NCBI GenBank assembly: GCA_950097265.1
Contig: CATNDJ010000002.1
Coordinates: forward strand, 16,708 to 80,707
Source of the DNA: an uncultured Oscillibacter sp.
Lineage (GTDB): Bacteria > Bacillota > Clostridia > Oscillospirales > Oscillospiraceae
Length of the DNA: 64,000 bases
Reading direction: 5' to 3'
Shown: positions 15,249 through 24,068 of the stretch, piece after piece
Layout of the letters: the number at the start of each line of letters is the position of its first letter
Position numbering within the stretch: the first letter of the stretch is position 1
The notes under the pieces: generated by a model
The model's database searches: none
Told to the model about the DNA's origin: nothing
Seen by the model: the letters and a program-made list of their open reading frames with translations, nothing else
Made by a program: the position numbers and the translations under genes

Positions 15249-17435
15249 ATGGACCGCAAGGAAATGCAAAACACCCGGCTCTACCTGCTGGCCGCCTTCC
15301 TGGTGCTGGCGCTGACCGCCTATCTGTTCGTGCTCTACGACGTGCAGGTCATCCATTACGAGAAATACGCCGCTCAGGCCGTCCGATCCATCGTGCGACC
15401 GGAGAAGGTGGAGGCCTCCCGGGGCATCATTACCGACCGCAACGGCAAGCCCCTGGTGGGCAACCGCTCCACTTACGATCTGACCTTCGACGCCGATCTG
15501 CTCTCCCCCGGCGAGGACAGCAGCGAGGCCATTCTGCGCCTCGTCCAGCTCTGCCAGCAGGAGGGCGTGGCCTGGAGCGACAACCTGCCCATCTCCCGGC
15601 TCTCCCCCTACACCTACACCGTGGACCAGCTGGACAAACAGCAGAAAAAGCTCTTCCTGGCCTATCTCAAGAGCCTGAAGCCCTGTGCCGAGGCCCTGGG
15701 GGAATACCTGCTCCGCCACCCGGAGGCGGTCTCCACCCCGGAGCCCGAGCCGGAGGAGGGACAGGAAACCACTCCCGCGGAGGAGCTCTCCCCCAGGAAG
15801 CAGGCTCAGGCCCTGCTGGAACGGCTGGTCCCCGGCGACCTGACGGCGGAGCTGCTGGTGGAATCCGGCGTCACCCCTGCCCAGCTCATCGGCGCCATGC
15901 GGGAGGAACTGAACATTCCTGAACAATACACCATGACCCAGGCCCGGATGGTCCTGGGGGTCCAGTACGAGCTCTCCGTCCGGAAGCTGGACAATTACGC
16001 CGCCTACGTCCTGGCCCAGGACATCGACACCCCCTTCATCTCCCTCCTCAGCGACGGGAACTACGCCGGGGCCAAGGTCACCCTGTCCTCCGCCCGGGAG
16101 TACAAGACCACCTACGCCGCCCACATCCTGGGCTATGTGGGCAAAATCGGCGTGGAGGACGACTACCCCACCCTGAAAAAAAGGGGCTACGACTACGACG
16201 ACCTTATCGGCAAGGAGGGAGCGGAGCTGGCCTTTGAGGACTACCTGAAGGGTCAGGACGGCCGCCGGCTGGTGGCCGTCAACGACGAGGGCAAGGTCAC
16301 CGGGGAATACTACTTCACGGAGCCCGTCCCCGGAAACACCGTGGAACTGACCATCGACCTGGACTTCCAGGCCCAGGTGGAGGGCTTCCTGGAAGAAACC
16401 GTCACCCGCCTCAACGCCGACGGCGACGAGCGGCGGGGCGCGGGGGCCGCGGTGGTTCAGGTGGGCACCGGCGAGGTGCTGGCCCTGGCCTCCTACCCCT
16501 CCTATGACCTCTCCACCTGGCGGGAGGACTTTTCCCAGCTCAACACCGATCCCCGCACCCCCATGTACAACCGGGCCACGATGAACGGCTATCCCCCCGG
16601 TTCCACCCTGAAACCCTTCACCGCCATGGCGGCCCTGCTGGACGGGAAGGTGACCTTAAAGGAGAAAATTAAGGACACCGGCTCCTGGCGTTACCCGGGA
16701 GACGAGCAGAACAGCTACGCCAACTGCTGGAAGACCTCGGGCCACGGAAATCTGAACGTCACCGGGGCCATCACCAACTCCTGCAATTATTTCTTCGCCG
16801 AGATGGGCTTTCGCTTGGAGATGGAGGGACTTCGGAAATACCTGGTCCAGTTCGGCCTGGGGGAGAAAACCGGCATCGAGATTCCCGAGACCGCCGGACT
16901 CCTGCCGGAGAACCCCCAGGGCCAGAACCAGGCCCCCTGGGCGGCCTTCGGCCAGGGCACCCAGCTCTACTCTCCCCTGCAATTGGCCAACTACGTGGCC
17001 ACCCTGGTCTCCGGCGGGAAGCACTGCCAGGCCCACCTCCTCAAAGCCGCCAAAACCTATGACAACTCCGCGGTCGTGGCCACGGGGAACACGGAACCCC
17101 TGAACACCATCGACATCAGCGACGAGAACCTGCGGGCGGTGAAAGAGGGCATGAAGGGCCTGGTGGAGGGCACGCTGTCCCCCTACTTCAAAAACTGCGT
17201 GGTTCCCGCCGGGGCGAAAACCGGCACCTCTCAGGTCAAGGCCGACACCAAGAACCACGGCGTGTTCATCTGCTTCGCCCCCTACGACGACCCGGAGATC
17301 GCCGTGGCCATCGCCATCGAGCGGGCGGACGCCGGCGCCGCCCTGGCCTCCACGGCGGTGAACATCTTAAACGCCTACTTCACCCCCAGCGAGGACAGCT
17401 CCACCATCTCCGGGGAGAATCAGCTTCTTCCCTGA
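15249..17435 (+). CDS. mrdA: Penicillin-binding protein 2 (elongasome transpeptidase)
   Basis: 728 residues, class B PBP. One membrane helix (LYLLAAFLVLALTAYLFVLY, about 9-28) anchors it, followed by a pedestal/dimerisation domain with the conserved SRGIITDRNGKPLVGNRSTYDL (motif split around residue 58). A transpeptidase domain follows with active-site Ser452 in STLK, Ser511 in SCN and KTG at 657-659. An acidic Pro/Glu linker (PEPEPEEGQETTP, about 163) inside the pedestal region is unusual. It follows mreCD and should cross-link lateral-wall peptidoglycan. The coding region ends two bases before a parS site. Confidence 0.92.
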   Translation: MDRKEMQNTRLYLLAAFLVLALTAYLFVLYDVQVIHYEKYAAQAVRSIVRPEKVEASRGIITDRNGKPLVGNRSTYDLTFDADLLSPGEDSSEAILRLVQLCQQEGVAWSDNLPISRLSPYTYTVDQLDKQQKKLFLAYLKSLKPCAEALGEYLLRHPEAVSTPEPEPEEGQETTPAEELSPRKQAQALLERLVPGDLTAELLVESGVTPAQLIGAMREELNIPEQYTMTQARMVLGVQYELSVRKLDNYAAYVLAQDIDTPFISLLSDGNYAGAKVTLSSAREYKTTYAAHILGYVGKIGVEDDYPTLKKRGYDYDDLIGKEGAELAFEDYLKGQDGRRLVAVNDEGKVTGEYYFTEPVPGNTVELTIDLDFQAQVEGFLEETVTRLNADGDERRGAGAAVVQVGTGEVLALASYPSYDLSTWREDFSQLNTDPRTPMYNRATMNGYPPGSTLKPFTAMAALLDGKVTLKEKIKDTGSWRYPGDEQNSYANCWKTSGHGNLNVTGAITNSCNYFFAEMGFRLEMEGLRKYLVQFGLGEKTGIEIPETAGLLPENPQGQNQAPWAAFGQGTQLYSPLQLANYVATLVSGGKHCQAHLLKAAKTYDNSAVVATGNTEPLNTIDISDENLRAVKEGMKGLVEGTLSPYFKNCVVPAGAKTGTSQVKADTKNHGVFICFAPYDDPEIAVAIAIERADAGAALASTAVNILNAYFTPSEDSSTISGENQLLP

Positions 17436-17436
17436 T

Positions 17437-17452
17437 TGTTCCACGTGAAACG
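17437..17452. promoter_or_regulatory. parS site 1
   Basis: TGTTCCACGTGAAACG matches the Firmicute parS consensus TGTTNCACGTGAAACA at 15 of 16 positions. It lies immediately downstream of the PBP2 stop codon. Confidence 0.85.
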
Positions 17453-17570
17453 CCCCCTTTCTCCGCGCCTTCCGGCCGGGTCCCTCCCGGCCTTTTTCCC
17501 CTCAAAAGCGAACAGTAAAAAAATGTCAGTTGCTGGAACCCCTTATTTTAACAAACAAGGAGTTTTTCCC

Positions 17571-19424
17571 ATGAACACACCTGCCGTCTTCGACTCCCGC
17601 GACCTCCAGTGCAAGAAGCCCTACGGGGCCCTTCCCTGCGGGAAGGAGTGGTCCCTTACCTGCCGCCCCCTCTCCGCCGATGGATTCACCCACTGCTCCG
17701 TCATCATCCGCCGCGAATTTGCCGGGCACGAGATGGAGGCGGAAATGCCCTTCTCCGGGTTCTGGGAGGACCGGGCCCTCTTTTCCCTTCCCCTCATGCC
17801 CTTTCAGGCGCCGGAGCTGGTCTGGTACTGGTTCCGCCTCTGGCGGGACGACGGCACCGGCTGCCTCCTGGACAAGACCGGCTACCGCAGCGAGGGGGAC
17901 CCCCTTCCCTGGCAGCTCACCGTCTATGAGGAGAGCCATATCCCCGCCTGGTTCGGCGAGGGAGTGACCTATCAGATTTTCCCGGACCGTTACTGCCGCT
18001 TAGAGCTTCCGGACCCGGCGGGGCTCATCGGGGACCGCTGGGTCCACGAGGACTGGAACGACGGCCCCGCCTGGCGTCCAGAGGACGGCGAGATTAAAAA
18101 CCGGGACTTCTTCGGCGGGTCCCTGGCGGGCGTGGCCGCCCACCTGGACGATTTGGCGGCCCTGGGAGTCTCCACCCTTTACTTCTGCCCCATTTTCGAA
18201 TCCGCCTCCAACCATCGCTACAACACGGCGGATTACACGAACATCGACCCCATGCTGGGCACGGAGGAGGACTTTCGGGACCTCTGTGCCAGGGCCAGGG
18301 AAAAGGGCATCCGGGTCCTGCTGGACGGCGTCTTTAACCACACCGGCTCCCAGAGCGTCTACTTCAACGCCGACGGCTTCTATCCCACCCTGGGCGCGGC
18401 CCAGAGCAAGGACAGTCCCTACTACGACTGGTTCCAGTTCAGCGACTGGCCCGGATCCTACGACGCCTGGTGGGGCATCAGCACCCTGCCCAACGTCCGG
18501 GAGGACTGCCCGGACTACGTGGACTATATCATTACCGGCGAGAACTCCGTGGTGAAGCGCTGGCTCCGGGCCGGGGCCTCCGGCTGGCGGCTGGACGTGG
18601 CCGACGAGCTCCCCGACGAGTTCATCGAGAAGCTCCGCACCGCCGTGGAGGAGACGGACCCCGACGCCATGGTCATCGGCGAGGTCTGGGAGGACGCCAG
18701 CAACAAAATCTCCTACTCCCGCCGCCGGAAGTACTTCCAGGGCAGAGAGCTCCACGGGGTGATGAACTACCCCTTCCGCACCGCCCTTTTGAACTACCTG
18801 CTGGACGGCCCGGCGGAGGATTTCAAGGAGGCCATGGAAACCATTCGGGAGAACTATCCCCCCGCCGCCTTCTACTCCGCCATGAACTTCCTGGGCACCC
18901 ACGACACGCCCCGGATCCTGACCGTGCTGGGGGGCGTGCCCCTGCCGGAGGGCCGGGACGCCCAATCCGTCTTCCACCTCTCCCCCGTCCAGCGGGAGGC
19001 GGGGCTGGAGCGGCTTCACGTGGCGGCGGCCATTCTCTTCACCTTCCCCGGCTCCCCCATGATTTATTACGGCGACGAGGCCGGCATGGAGGGCGCGGCG
19101 GACCCCTTCAACCGCCGGACCTATCCCTGGGGGCATGAAAACCAGGAGCTGCTGCGCTGGTTCCGCTTCCTGGGGCAGCTCAGAAGGGACCGGGCCTCCC
19201 TGCGCCGGGGAACGATTCGCTGGCTGGCGGCGGAAGGCCCCCTGCTGGCCTATGTCCGGGAGACCTTCGACGAGGTCACCGCCGCCTTGGTGAACGCCGG
19301 GCCGGAGGAACGGACCGTCACCCTGCCGGAGGCGGGTTACCGGGATCTCTGCACCGGGGAGGTTCTTTCCGGCGAGGCGGCCGGGGTTTCCCCCTACAGC
19401 GTTCGCCTTTTGGGCCGGGGCTAA
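17571..19424 (+). CDS. Glycoside hydrolase family 13 alpha-glucanase (neopullulanase/maltogenic amylase-like)
   Basis: 617 residues. An N-terminal beta-domain (about 1-125) precedes the TIM-barrel starting GVTYQIFPDRYC (about 132). All four GH13 motifs are seen: DGVFNHTG; GWRLDVADE with nucleophile Asp342; GEVWED with acid/base Glu371; and GTHDTPR with Asp445. There is no signal peptide, so it should degrade maltodextrin, cyclodextrin or glycogen-derived glucans in the cytosol. The ATG at 17571 has AAGGAG upstream; an earlier TTG-initiated frame would read through parS. It is flanked by parS sites on both sides. Confidence 0.9.
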   Translation: MNTPAVFDSRDLQCKKPYGALPCGKEWSLTCRPLSADGFTHCSVIIRREFAGHEMEAEMPFSGFWEDRALFSLPLMPFQAPELVWYWFRLWRDDGTGCLLDKTGYRSEGDPLPWQLTVYEESHIPAWFGEGVTYQIFPDRYCRLELPDPAGLIGDRWVHEDWNDGPAWRPEDGEIKNRDFFGGSLAGVAAHLDDLAALGVSTLYFCPIFESASNHRYNTADYTNIDPMLGTEEDFRDLCARAREKGIRVLLDGVFNHTGSQSVYFNADGFYPTLGAAQSKDSPYYDWFQFSDWPGSYDAWWGISTLPNVREDCPDYVDYIITGENSVVKRWLRAGASGWRLDVADELPDEFIEKLRTAVEETDPDAMVIGEVWEDASNKISYSRRRKYFQGRELHGVMNYPFRTALLNYLLDGPAEDFKEAMETIRENYPPAAFYSAMNFLGTHDTPRILTVLGGVPLPEGRDAQSVFHLSPVQREAGLERLHVAAAILFTFPGSPMIYYGDEAGMEGAADPFNRRTYPWGHENQELLRWFRFLGQLRRDRASLRRGTIRWLAAEGPLLAYVRETFDEVTAALVNAGPEERTVTLPEAGYRDLCTGEVLSGEAAGVSPYSVRLLGRG

Positions 19425-19439
19425 GGATTCCCGCAAAAC

Positions 19440-19455
19440 TGTTTCACGTGAAACG
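19440..19455. promoter_or_regulatory. parS site 2
   Basis: TGTTTCACGTGAAACG, 15 of 16 matches to consensus, located 15 bp after the amylase stop codon. Confidence 0.9.
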
Positions 19456-19460
19456 CGCAA

Positions 19461-19490
19461 GGGCCCGCCGGAAACGGCGGGCCCTCTTGT
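19461..19490 (+). terminator. Terminator between amylase and parA, bracketed by two parS sites
   Basis: A 10 bp GC stem GGGCCCGCCG / CGGCGGGCCC with GAAA loop (19461-19484) is followed by TCTTGTTT. The T-rich tail runs into parS site 3. Confidence 0.75.
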
Positions 19491-19503
19491 TTCACGTGAA
19501 ACT
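19488..19503. promoter_or_regulatory. parS site 3
   Basis: TGTTTCACGTGAAACT, 15 of 16 matches, 48 bp from site 2 and about 50 bp upstream of the parA promoter. Confidence 0.9.
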
Positions 19504-19548
19504 TTTCCACGGTCCAGCCAATTTTTATAAAAATTGTGGGTTTTGACC

Positions 19549-19577
19549 TTGCAAGGCCGGGACGGGCTTGTTATAAT
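19549..19577 (+). promoter_or_regulatory. parAB promoter
   Basis: TTGCAA (19549-19554), 17 bp spacer, TATAAT (19572-19577), 28 bp before the parA start codon. The nearby parS pair could allow ParB spreading over this promoter. Confidence 0.7.
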
Positions 19578-19605
19578 GAAATTTCGATAGAAAGTAGGTG
19601 CTTTT

Positions 19606-20352
19606 GTGTCTAAGATTATCGCTGTTGTGAATCAAAAGGGCGGCGTGGGGAAAACCACTACCTGTGTCAACCTGGCCGCCGCTTTGACGGAGGCGGGGAA
19701 AAAAGTCCTTCTCTGCGACTTTGATCCCCAGGCCAACGCCACCTCCGGCATGGGAGTGGACAAGACCGTCTCCAAGGGAATCTACTCCGCCGTCATCGGG
19801 GAGCTGCCCGCCGCCGAGGCGGTGTCCCGCACCCGCTATGGAGACGTGCTTCCCTCCAACAAGGCCCTGGCCGGGGCGGGGGTGGAGCTTATCGGCATGG
19901 AGCGCCGGGAATTTCTGCTGAAGGACGCCCTGGAGCCTCTGCGGGAGAGCTACGATGTGATTCTCATTGACTGCCCGCCCTCTCTGGAGCTGCTGACCTT
20001 AAACGCCCTGTGCGCGGCGGACTCCATTCTGGTGCCGGTGCAGTGCGAATACTTCGCCCTGGAGGGCCTCTCCGATTTGATGAACACCGTGCGGCTGGTG
20101 CGGCGGTCCCTGAACCCCTCCCTGGAGCTGGAGGGGGTGCTGCTGACCATGTTCGACGGGCGGACGAACCTATCCTTACAGGTGGCGGAGGAAGTCAAGC
20201 ACTACTTCCCCGGCAAGGTCTACGCCTCGGTGATTCCCCGGAATATCCGCCTCAGCGAGGCTCCCAGCCATGGCAAGCCCATCAGCGCCTACGACCGGGC
20301 CTCCCGGGGGGCGGACGCCTACGCGGCCTTCGCGGCGGAGTTCTTGAAATAA
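19606..20352 (+). CDS. parA: Chromosome partitioning ATPase ParA (Soj)
   Basis: 248 residues of the small Soj type. The deviant Walker A QKGGVGKTT is at residues 10-18, with signature Lys11, followed by LLCDFDPQANATSG (about 34-47) and the Walker B segment ILIDCPPS near residue 120. There is no N-terminal HTH, so it is a Type Ib-like chromosomal ParA. The start is GTG with AGGTG upstream. It drives segregation of the parS-ParB origin complex and in Bacillus also regulates DnaA. It is first of a four-gene overlapping or tightly spaced unit with parB and two membrane proteins. Confidence 0.93.
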   Translation: MSKIIAVVNQKGGVGKTTTCVNLAAALTEAGKKVLLCDFDPQANATSGMGVDKTVSKGIYSAVIGELPAAEAVSRTRYGDVLPSNKALAGAGVELIGMERREFLLKDALEPLRESYDVILIDCPPSLELLTLNALCAADSILVPVQCEYFALEGLSDLMNTVRLVRRSLNPSLELEGVLLTMFDGRTNLSLQVAEEVKHYFPGKVYASVIPRNIRLSEAPSHGKPISAYDRASRGADAYAAFAAEFLK

Positions 20353-20379
20353 ACTGCCTTTTTGAAAGGAGTGCGTGTT

Positions 20380-21270
20380 ATGGCAAGCAAAAAGCCCACC
20401 GGCCTGGGACGGGGACTGGGGGCCCTGCTGGGCGACGACGTATTGAAGCCCGAGGCCGCGGGGAACCTGTACCTGCCCATCTCCCAGGTGGAAAGCTGCT
20501 CCTCCCAGCCCCGGAAGCTCTTTGACGAGGACGCGCTGGCGGAGCTGGCGGATTCCATCCGGGAACACGGGGTTATCCAGCCCCTGACGGTGCGAAAGCT
20601 GTCCTCCGGCTATTACCAGATTATCGCCGGGGAGCGCCGCTGGCGGGCCGCCCGGATGGCGGGATTGACGGAGATTCCCGCCGTGGTCGTCGAGGCCGAC
20701 GACCAGAAGGCCGCGGAGCTGGCATTGGTTGAGAACCTCCAGCGGGAGGATTTGAACCCCATGGAGGAGGCCGCGGGCTACCAGTCCCTGATTCAGACCT
20801 ACCACATGACCCAGGAGGAGGCCGCCCAAAGGGTGGGCAAATCCCGCAGCGCCGTGGCCAACGCCATGCGGCTGCTTGGTTTACAGCCCCCGGTGCGGAA
20901 GCTGGTGGAGGACGGCGCCCTCTCCGCCGGGCACGCCCGGGCCCTGCTGCCCCTCTCCCCCGCTCTCCAGACCAAGGCGGCGGAGACTGTGGTTCAGGAC
21001 CGGCTCTCCGTCCGGCAGACGGAGGCCCTGGCCAAGAAGCTGCTGACGGAGCCCAAGGAGGAGCCGGAGCTGCCGGAGCCCCCGAAAGAGGTGGACTACG
21101 CCGCCGAGGCCCAGCGCTCCCTGGCCTCCCGCTTAGGAAGGGGCGTGCGCATCGTCACCGGCCGGAAGAAGGGCCGGATTGAGCTGGAGTACTACGGCCT
21201 GGATGATCTGAACGATCTGCTGGAGGCCTTGGCCCTCCTGAAAACCAGCCGGAAAGGACCGGAGGCATGA
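20380..21270 (+). CDS. parB: ParB/Spo0J chromosome partitioning CTPase
   Basis: 296 residues. The N-terminal GLGRGLGALLGDD is the ParA-stimulating motif. The ParB/Srx CTP-binding domain includes GERRWRAARMAG (about 86-97) and ENLQREDLNPMEEA (about 117-130). A central HTH region (VGKSRSAVANAMRLL, about 149-163) reads parS and a C-terminal dimer domain ends the protein. ATG 20380 has AAAGGAG upstream. Four parS sites occur within about 3 kb on either side. The stop overlaps the ATG of the next gene (ATGA). Confidence 0.93.
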   Translation: MASKKPTGLGRGLGALLGDDVLKPEAAGNLYLPISQVESCSSQPRKLFDEDALAELADSIREHGVIQPLTVRKLSSGYYQIIAGERRWRAARMAGLTEIPAVVVEADDQKAAELALVENLQREDLNPMEEAAGYQSLIQTYHMTQEEAAQRVGKSRSAVANAMRLLGLQPPVRKLVEDGALSAGHARALLPLSPALQTKAAETVVQDRLSVRQTEALAKKLLTEPKEEPELPEPPKEVDYAAEAQRSLASRLGRGVRIVTGRKKGRIELEYYGLDDLNDLLEALALLKTSRKGPEA

Positions 21271-21842
21271 AGTTGGAAAAACGAAGCGACGGCGGCCCCG
21301 TGGAGCCCCAGGAGGATACGGCCCCCAAGGGGAAAAAGCCCGTGGTCCTCTATATCATGATCCTCTTTATCGCGGCCTTCCTGCTCATGGCCTGGTCCTT
21401 CGCCTCCCACCAGCGGAGCAACACGGAGGCCCTCGGGAAGCTCCAAAGCTCCGTCACCGCCATGCAGGGGGTACAGGACCGGATGCTGACCCTCCAGGAC
21501 GAGCTGGAGGCCGCCCAGTCCCGCATTGAAGAGCTGGAACGCCAGGCAGAGCTGCACGGCGCCGAGCTGGAGGCCAAGAACCGGCAGTACCAGGCCCTGG
21601 CGAACCTCAACGCCCTGGAGCGGCTCTACCGCCAGGAGAATCTGGAAGGCTGCCGGAAGGTCATCGACGAGATGGAGGCGGAGGACTTGGCAGTCTGCCT
21701 CAGCGACAACCTCCCCCTCTCCGAGCAGGAGCTGGGCCTTGCCGTCTCCGCCTGGGAGCGCTACCACCAGCTGAAGGAGGCCGTAGAGACGAAAGAAGCG
21801 GAAGCCGCCCAGGAAGAGACGCCGGAGGAGGCGGAGCCGTGA
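21267..21842 (+). CDS. Single-pass membrane coiled-coil protein coupled to parB
   Basis: 191 residues: a charged cytoplasmic N-terminus (1-24), one membrane helix (VVLYIMILFIAAFLLMAWSF, about 26-45), an extracytoplasmic coiled coil (about 55-110) and a Glu-rich C-terminal tail. It overlaps parB by ATGA and the next gene by GTGA, so translation is coupled along parB and both membrane genes. I do not recognise the family. A role linking the partition complex to the envelope would be inference from the operon only. Confidence 0.7.
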   Translation: MKLEKRSDGGPVEPQEDTAPKGKKPVVLYIMILFIAAFLLMAWSFASHQRSNTEALGKLQSSVTAMQGVQDRMLTLQDELEAAQSRIEELERQAELHGAELEAKNRQYQALANLNALERLYRQENLEGCRKVIDEMEAEDLAVCLSDNLPLSEQELGLAVSAWERYHQLKEAVETKEAEAAQEETPEEAEP

Positions 21843-22342
21843 CCCGGCTCAAGGCCCACTGGAAACCCCTGGCCGTCCTCCTGGCTCTGGTCCTGTGGGC
21901 GGCGTGGTATTCCCGGCCCGTGGACGTCTATACCCTGGCCCCCGGAACCAGGGAGCCGGATATGATGGATTTTGTCCTGTACGACCTGGGGGAGAACCGC
22001 AAAGACTACCCCATTAAGAACATCACCCCGGAGGACCCGGAGTGGGACGCGGCCCTGGAAGCAGTGGAAGCCCTTCGGTTCCGCCGCCCGCCCTGGAACG
22101 CGGTCTTGCAGTTCATCCCGGAACGCGCCATCACCGGACGCGCCACCCACGACGGGGACCTGCACATTATGTTCTACCTGGGCAGGCAGACCAAGGGCAG
22201 CATTCAGGCACAGTTTTTCATCGACGAGTGGATGTATCACTCCCCCCACTCCAGCCGAAACCTCACCCTCTGGGTGGAGGATTCCCGTAAGGCCGGAGAG
22301 ACCCTGGCGGCGGCGTTCCGCCCGCTGCTGGAGGACGGTTGA
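21839..22342 (+). CDS. N-terminally anchored protein of unknown function in the parAB operon
   Basis: 167 residues beginning at GTG 21839, overlapping the preceding stop. A hydrophobic segment (PLAVLLALVLWAAWY, about 10-24) acts as membrane anchor; the remaining domain is soluble, aromatic and contains two WV/WM segments (DEWMYHSPHSS, LTLWVEDSRKAG). No known motif seen. Its end is followed by a block of repeats rather than a terminator. Confidence 0.65.
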   Translation: MTRLKAHWKPLAVLLALVLWAAWYSRPVDVYTLAPGTREPDMMDFVLYDLGENRKDYPIKNITPEDPEWDAALEAVEALRFRRPPWNAVLQFIPERAITGRATHDGDLHIMFYLGRQTKGSIQAQFFIDEWMYHSPHSSRNLTLWVEDSRKAGETLAAAFRPLLEDG

Positions 22343-22343
22343 A

Positions 22344-22429
22344 GGAGGGGGCAGAGCCCCTCCCCTACAGGGTGTTCTACCGATAGAGGGGCGTTCCCGG
22401 GGAACGGGCGGCAGATTGCCGCCCCTACA
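22344..22429. repeat. REP-like palindrome pair downstream of the parAB operon
   Basis: Unit 22344-22369 has core GGGGCAGAGCCCCTCCCCTA. A linker follows whose first part (GGGTGTTCTACCGATAGA) recurs almost unchanged at 59300. A second hairpin GGGCGGCAGATTGCCGCCC then ends in the same CCCTACA terminus (22406-22429). It may substitute for a terminator. Confidence 0.65.
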
Positions 22430-22448
22430 GGAGGGATGGTTCCCCCCA

Positions 22449-22690
22449 CCGCCAGGTTAGCGGCAGCGAGGAGGGCCGGACAGTCCTTGCATCGACTACC
22501 AAAACCCCCGCCCGCACCACGCCGCGGGCAGAAGATATGCGTAACAAACAGTCCGTACCATAGCCGCGCCCCTCGTTTTCTCTCTTCCACCGTGCACGGC
22601 GCATTCTCTCTTTTCGCAAAAGAGAGAATGCGGGGTGCATTGCACCAGCCATCGCTGACCACCAATCCGCCCCGCCCGTCAGGGCGAGCA
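22449..22690 (+). repeat. Large modular palindromic element, copy A
   Basis: It starts CGCCAGGTTAGCGGCAGCGA and ends CGCCCGTCAGGGCGAGC. Internal landmarks shared with copies B-E are ACGCCGCGGGCAGAAG, CCACCGTGCACGGCGCA and the hairpin with arms TTCTCTCTTTT / AAAAGAGAGAA. It lies in the serS upstream gap, directly beside a parS site. Open frames inside it are translations of repeat, not genes. Confidence 0.8.
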
Positions 22691-22696
22691 AAGCCC

Positions 22697-22712
22697 CGTT
22701 TCACGTGAAACA
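22697..22712. promoter_or_regulatory. parS site 4
   Basis: CGTTTCACGTGAAACA, 15 of 16 matches to the consensus, 52 bp upstream of serS and directly after repeat copy A. Confidence 0.9.
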
Positions 22713-22763
22713 ACTTTTTCCTTGTGACGTATGATATAAATTTTAGGAAAGAAGGAAATCATT

Positions 22764-24068
22764 ATGCTTGACATCCGTTTCATCCGGGAGAACCCCGAGG
22801 CCGTCAAGGAGAACATCAAAAAGAAATTCCAGGAAGAAAAGCTCCCCCTGGTGGACGAGGTCATCGGCCTGGACGCCAAGCGCCGGGCGGCCATCGCCGA
22901 GGCGGACCAGCTCCGGTCCAACCGGAACACCCTCTCCAAACAGATCGGCATGCTGATGGGCCAGGCCAAGAAGGACCCCGCCAAGCTTCAGGAGGCCGAG
23001 GCCGTCAAGGCCCAGGTGAAGGAGCAGGCGGACCGGCTGGCGGAGCTGGAAAAGCAGGAAAACGAGCTGGAAGCGGAGCTCCACAAGCGGATGCTGCTGA
23101 TCCCCCAGATCATCGACCCCTCCGTACCCATCGGGAAGGACGACAGCGAAAACGTGGAGGTCCAGCGCTTCGGCGAGGCGAAAACCCCGGACTTCCCCAT
23201 CCCCTATCACACGGAAATCATGGAGTCCTTCGGCGGCATCGACCTGGATGCGGCGGGCCGGGTCTCCGGCAACGGCTTCTACTATCTCCTGGGCGACATC
23301 GCCCGGCTCCACGAGGCGGTGCTGGCCTATGGCCGGGACTTTATGATCTCCAAGGGCTTTACCTATTGCATCCCCCCCTTCATGATCCACGGAAACGTGG
23401 TGGAGGGCGTCATGAGCCAGACGGACATGGACGGCATGATGTACAAAATCGAGGGGGAGGACCTGTATCTGATCGGCACCAGCGAGCACTCCATGATCGG
23501 CCGGTTTATCGACCAGATCCTGCCCGCCGGGAAACTGCCCCAGACGCTGACCTCTTATTCCCCCTGCTTCCGGAAGGAGAAGGGGGCCCACGGCATCGAG
23601 GAGCGGGGTGTGTACCGCATTCACCAGTTTGAGAAGCAGGAGATGATCGTGGTCTGCAAGCCCGAGGAATCCCCCTTCTGGTACGAGAAGCTGTGGCAGT
23701 TCTCCGTGGAGCTGTTCCGTTCCCTGGATATCCCCGTGCGGCAGCTGGAGTGCTGCTCCGGCGATTTGGCGGACCTGAAGGTGAAGAGCTGCGACATCGA
23801 GGCCTGGTCCCCCCGGCAGCAGAAGTACTTCGAGGTTTGCTCCTGCTCCAACCTGGGCGACGCCCAGGCACGGCGGCTCCGCATCCGCTACAAGGACGAC
23901 TCCGGCAAGACCCAGCTGTGCCACACCCTCAATAACACCTGCGTGGCCCCGCCCCGGATGCTCATCGCCTTCCTGGAAAACAACCTCCAGGCCGACGGCA
24001 CCGTGACAATCCCCGAAATCCTCCGCCCCTACATGGGTGGGACGGAAAAGCTGGTCCCGCAGAAATAA
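22764..24068 (+). CDS. serS: Seryl-tRNA synthetase
   Basis: 434 residues, normal for class II SerRS. The N-terminal MLDIRFIRENPEAVK and long antiparallel coiled-coil arm (about 30-105) contact the tRNA-Ser long variable arm. Class II motif 2 is in YSPCFRKEKGAHGIEERGVY-like sequence (about 265-285) and motif 3 around NNTCVAPPRMLIAFLEN (about 390-406). The ATG at 22764 has an AAGAAGGAAA site. No T-box is visible upstream. Confidence 0.93.
   Translation: MLDIRFIRENPEAVKENIKKKFQEEKLPLVDEVIGLDAKRRAAIAEADQLRSNRNTLSKQIGMLMGQAKKDPAKLQEAEAVKAQVKEQADRLAELEKQENELEAELHKRMLLIPQIIDPSVPIGKDDSENVEVQRFGEAKTPDFPIPYHTEIMESFGGIDLDAAGRVSGNGFYYLLGDIARLHEAVLAYGRDFMISKGFTYCIPPFMIHGNVVEGVMSQTDMDGMMYKIEGEDLYLIGTSEHSMIGRFIDQILPAGKLPQTLTSYSPCFRKEKGAHGIEERGVYRIHQFEKQEMIVVCKPEESPFWYEKLWQFSVELFRSLDIPVRQLECCSGDLADLKVKSCDIEAWSPRQQKYFEVCSCSNLGDAQARRLRIRYKDDSGKTQLCHTLNNTCVAPPRMLIAFLENNLQADGTVTIPEILRPYMGGTEKLVPQK

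Noticed and set aside
17436-17570. Upstream extension of the amylase from TTG 17436
   Set aside because: It would translate the parS site and a low-complexity stretch; ATG 17571 has a proper AAGGAG site and begins the conserved N-terminal domain.
22425-22713. Several overlapping open frames in both strands of repeat copies A-E
   Set aside because: They are translations of the palindromic repeat; the same peptides recur in each copy in different frames and orientations.
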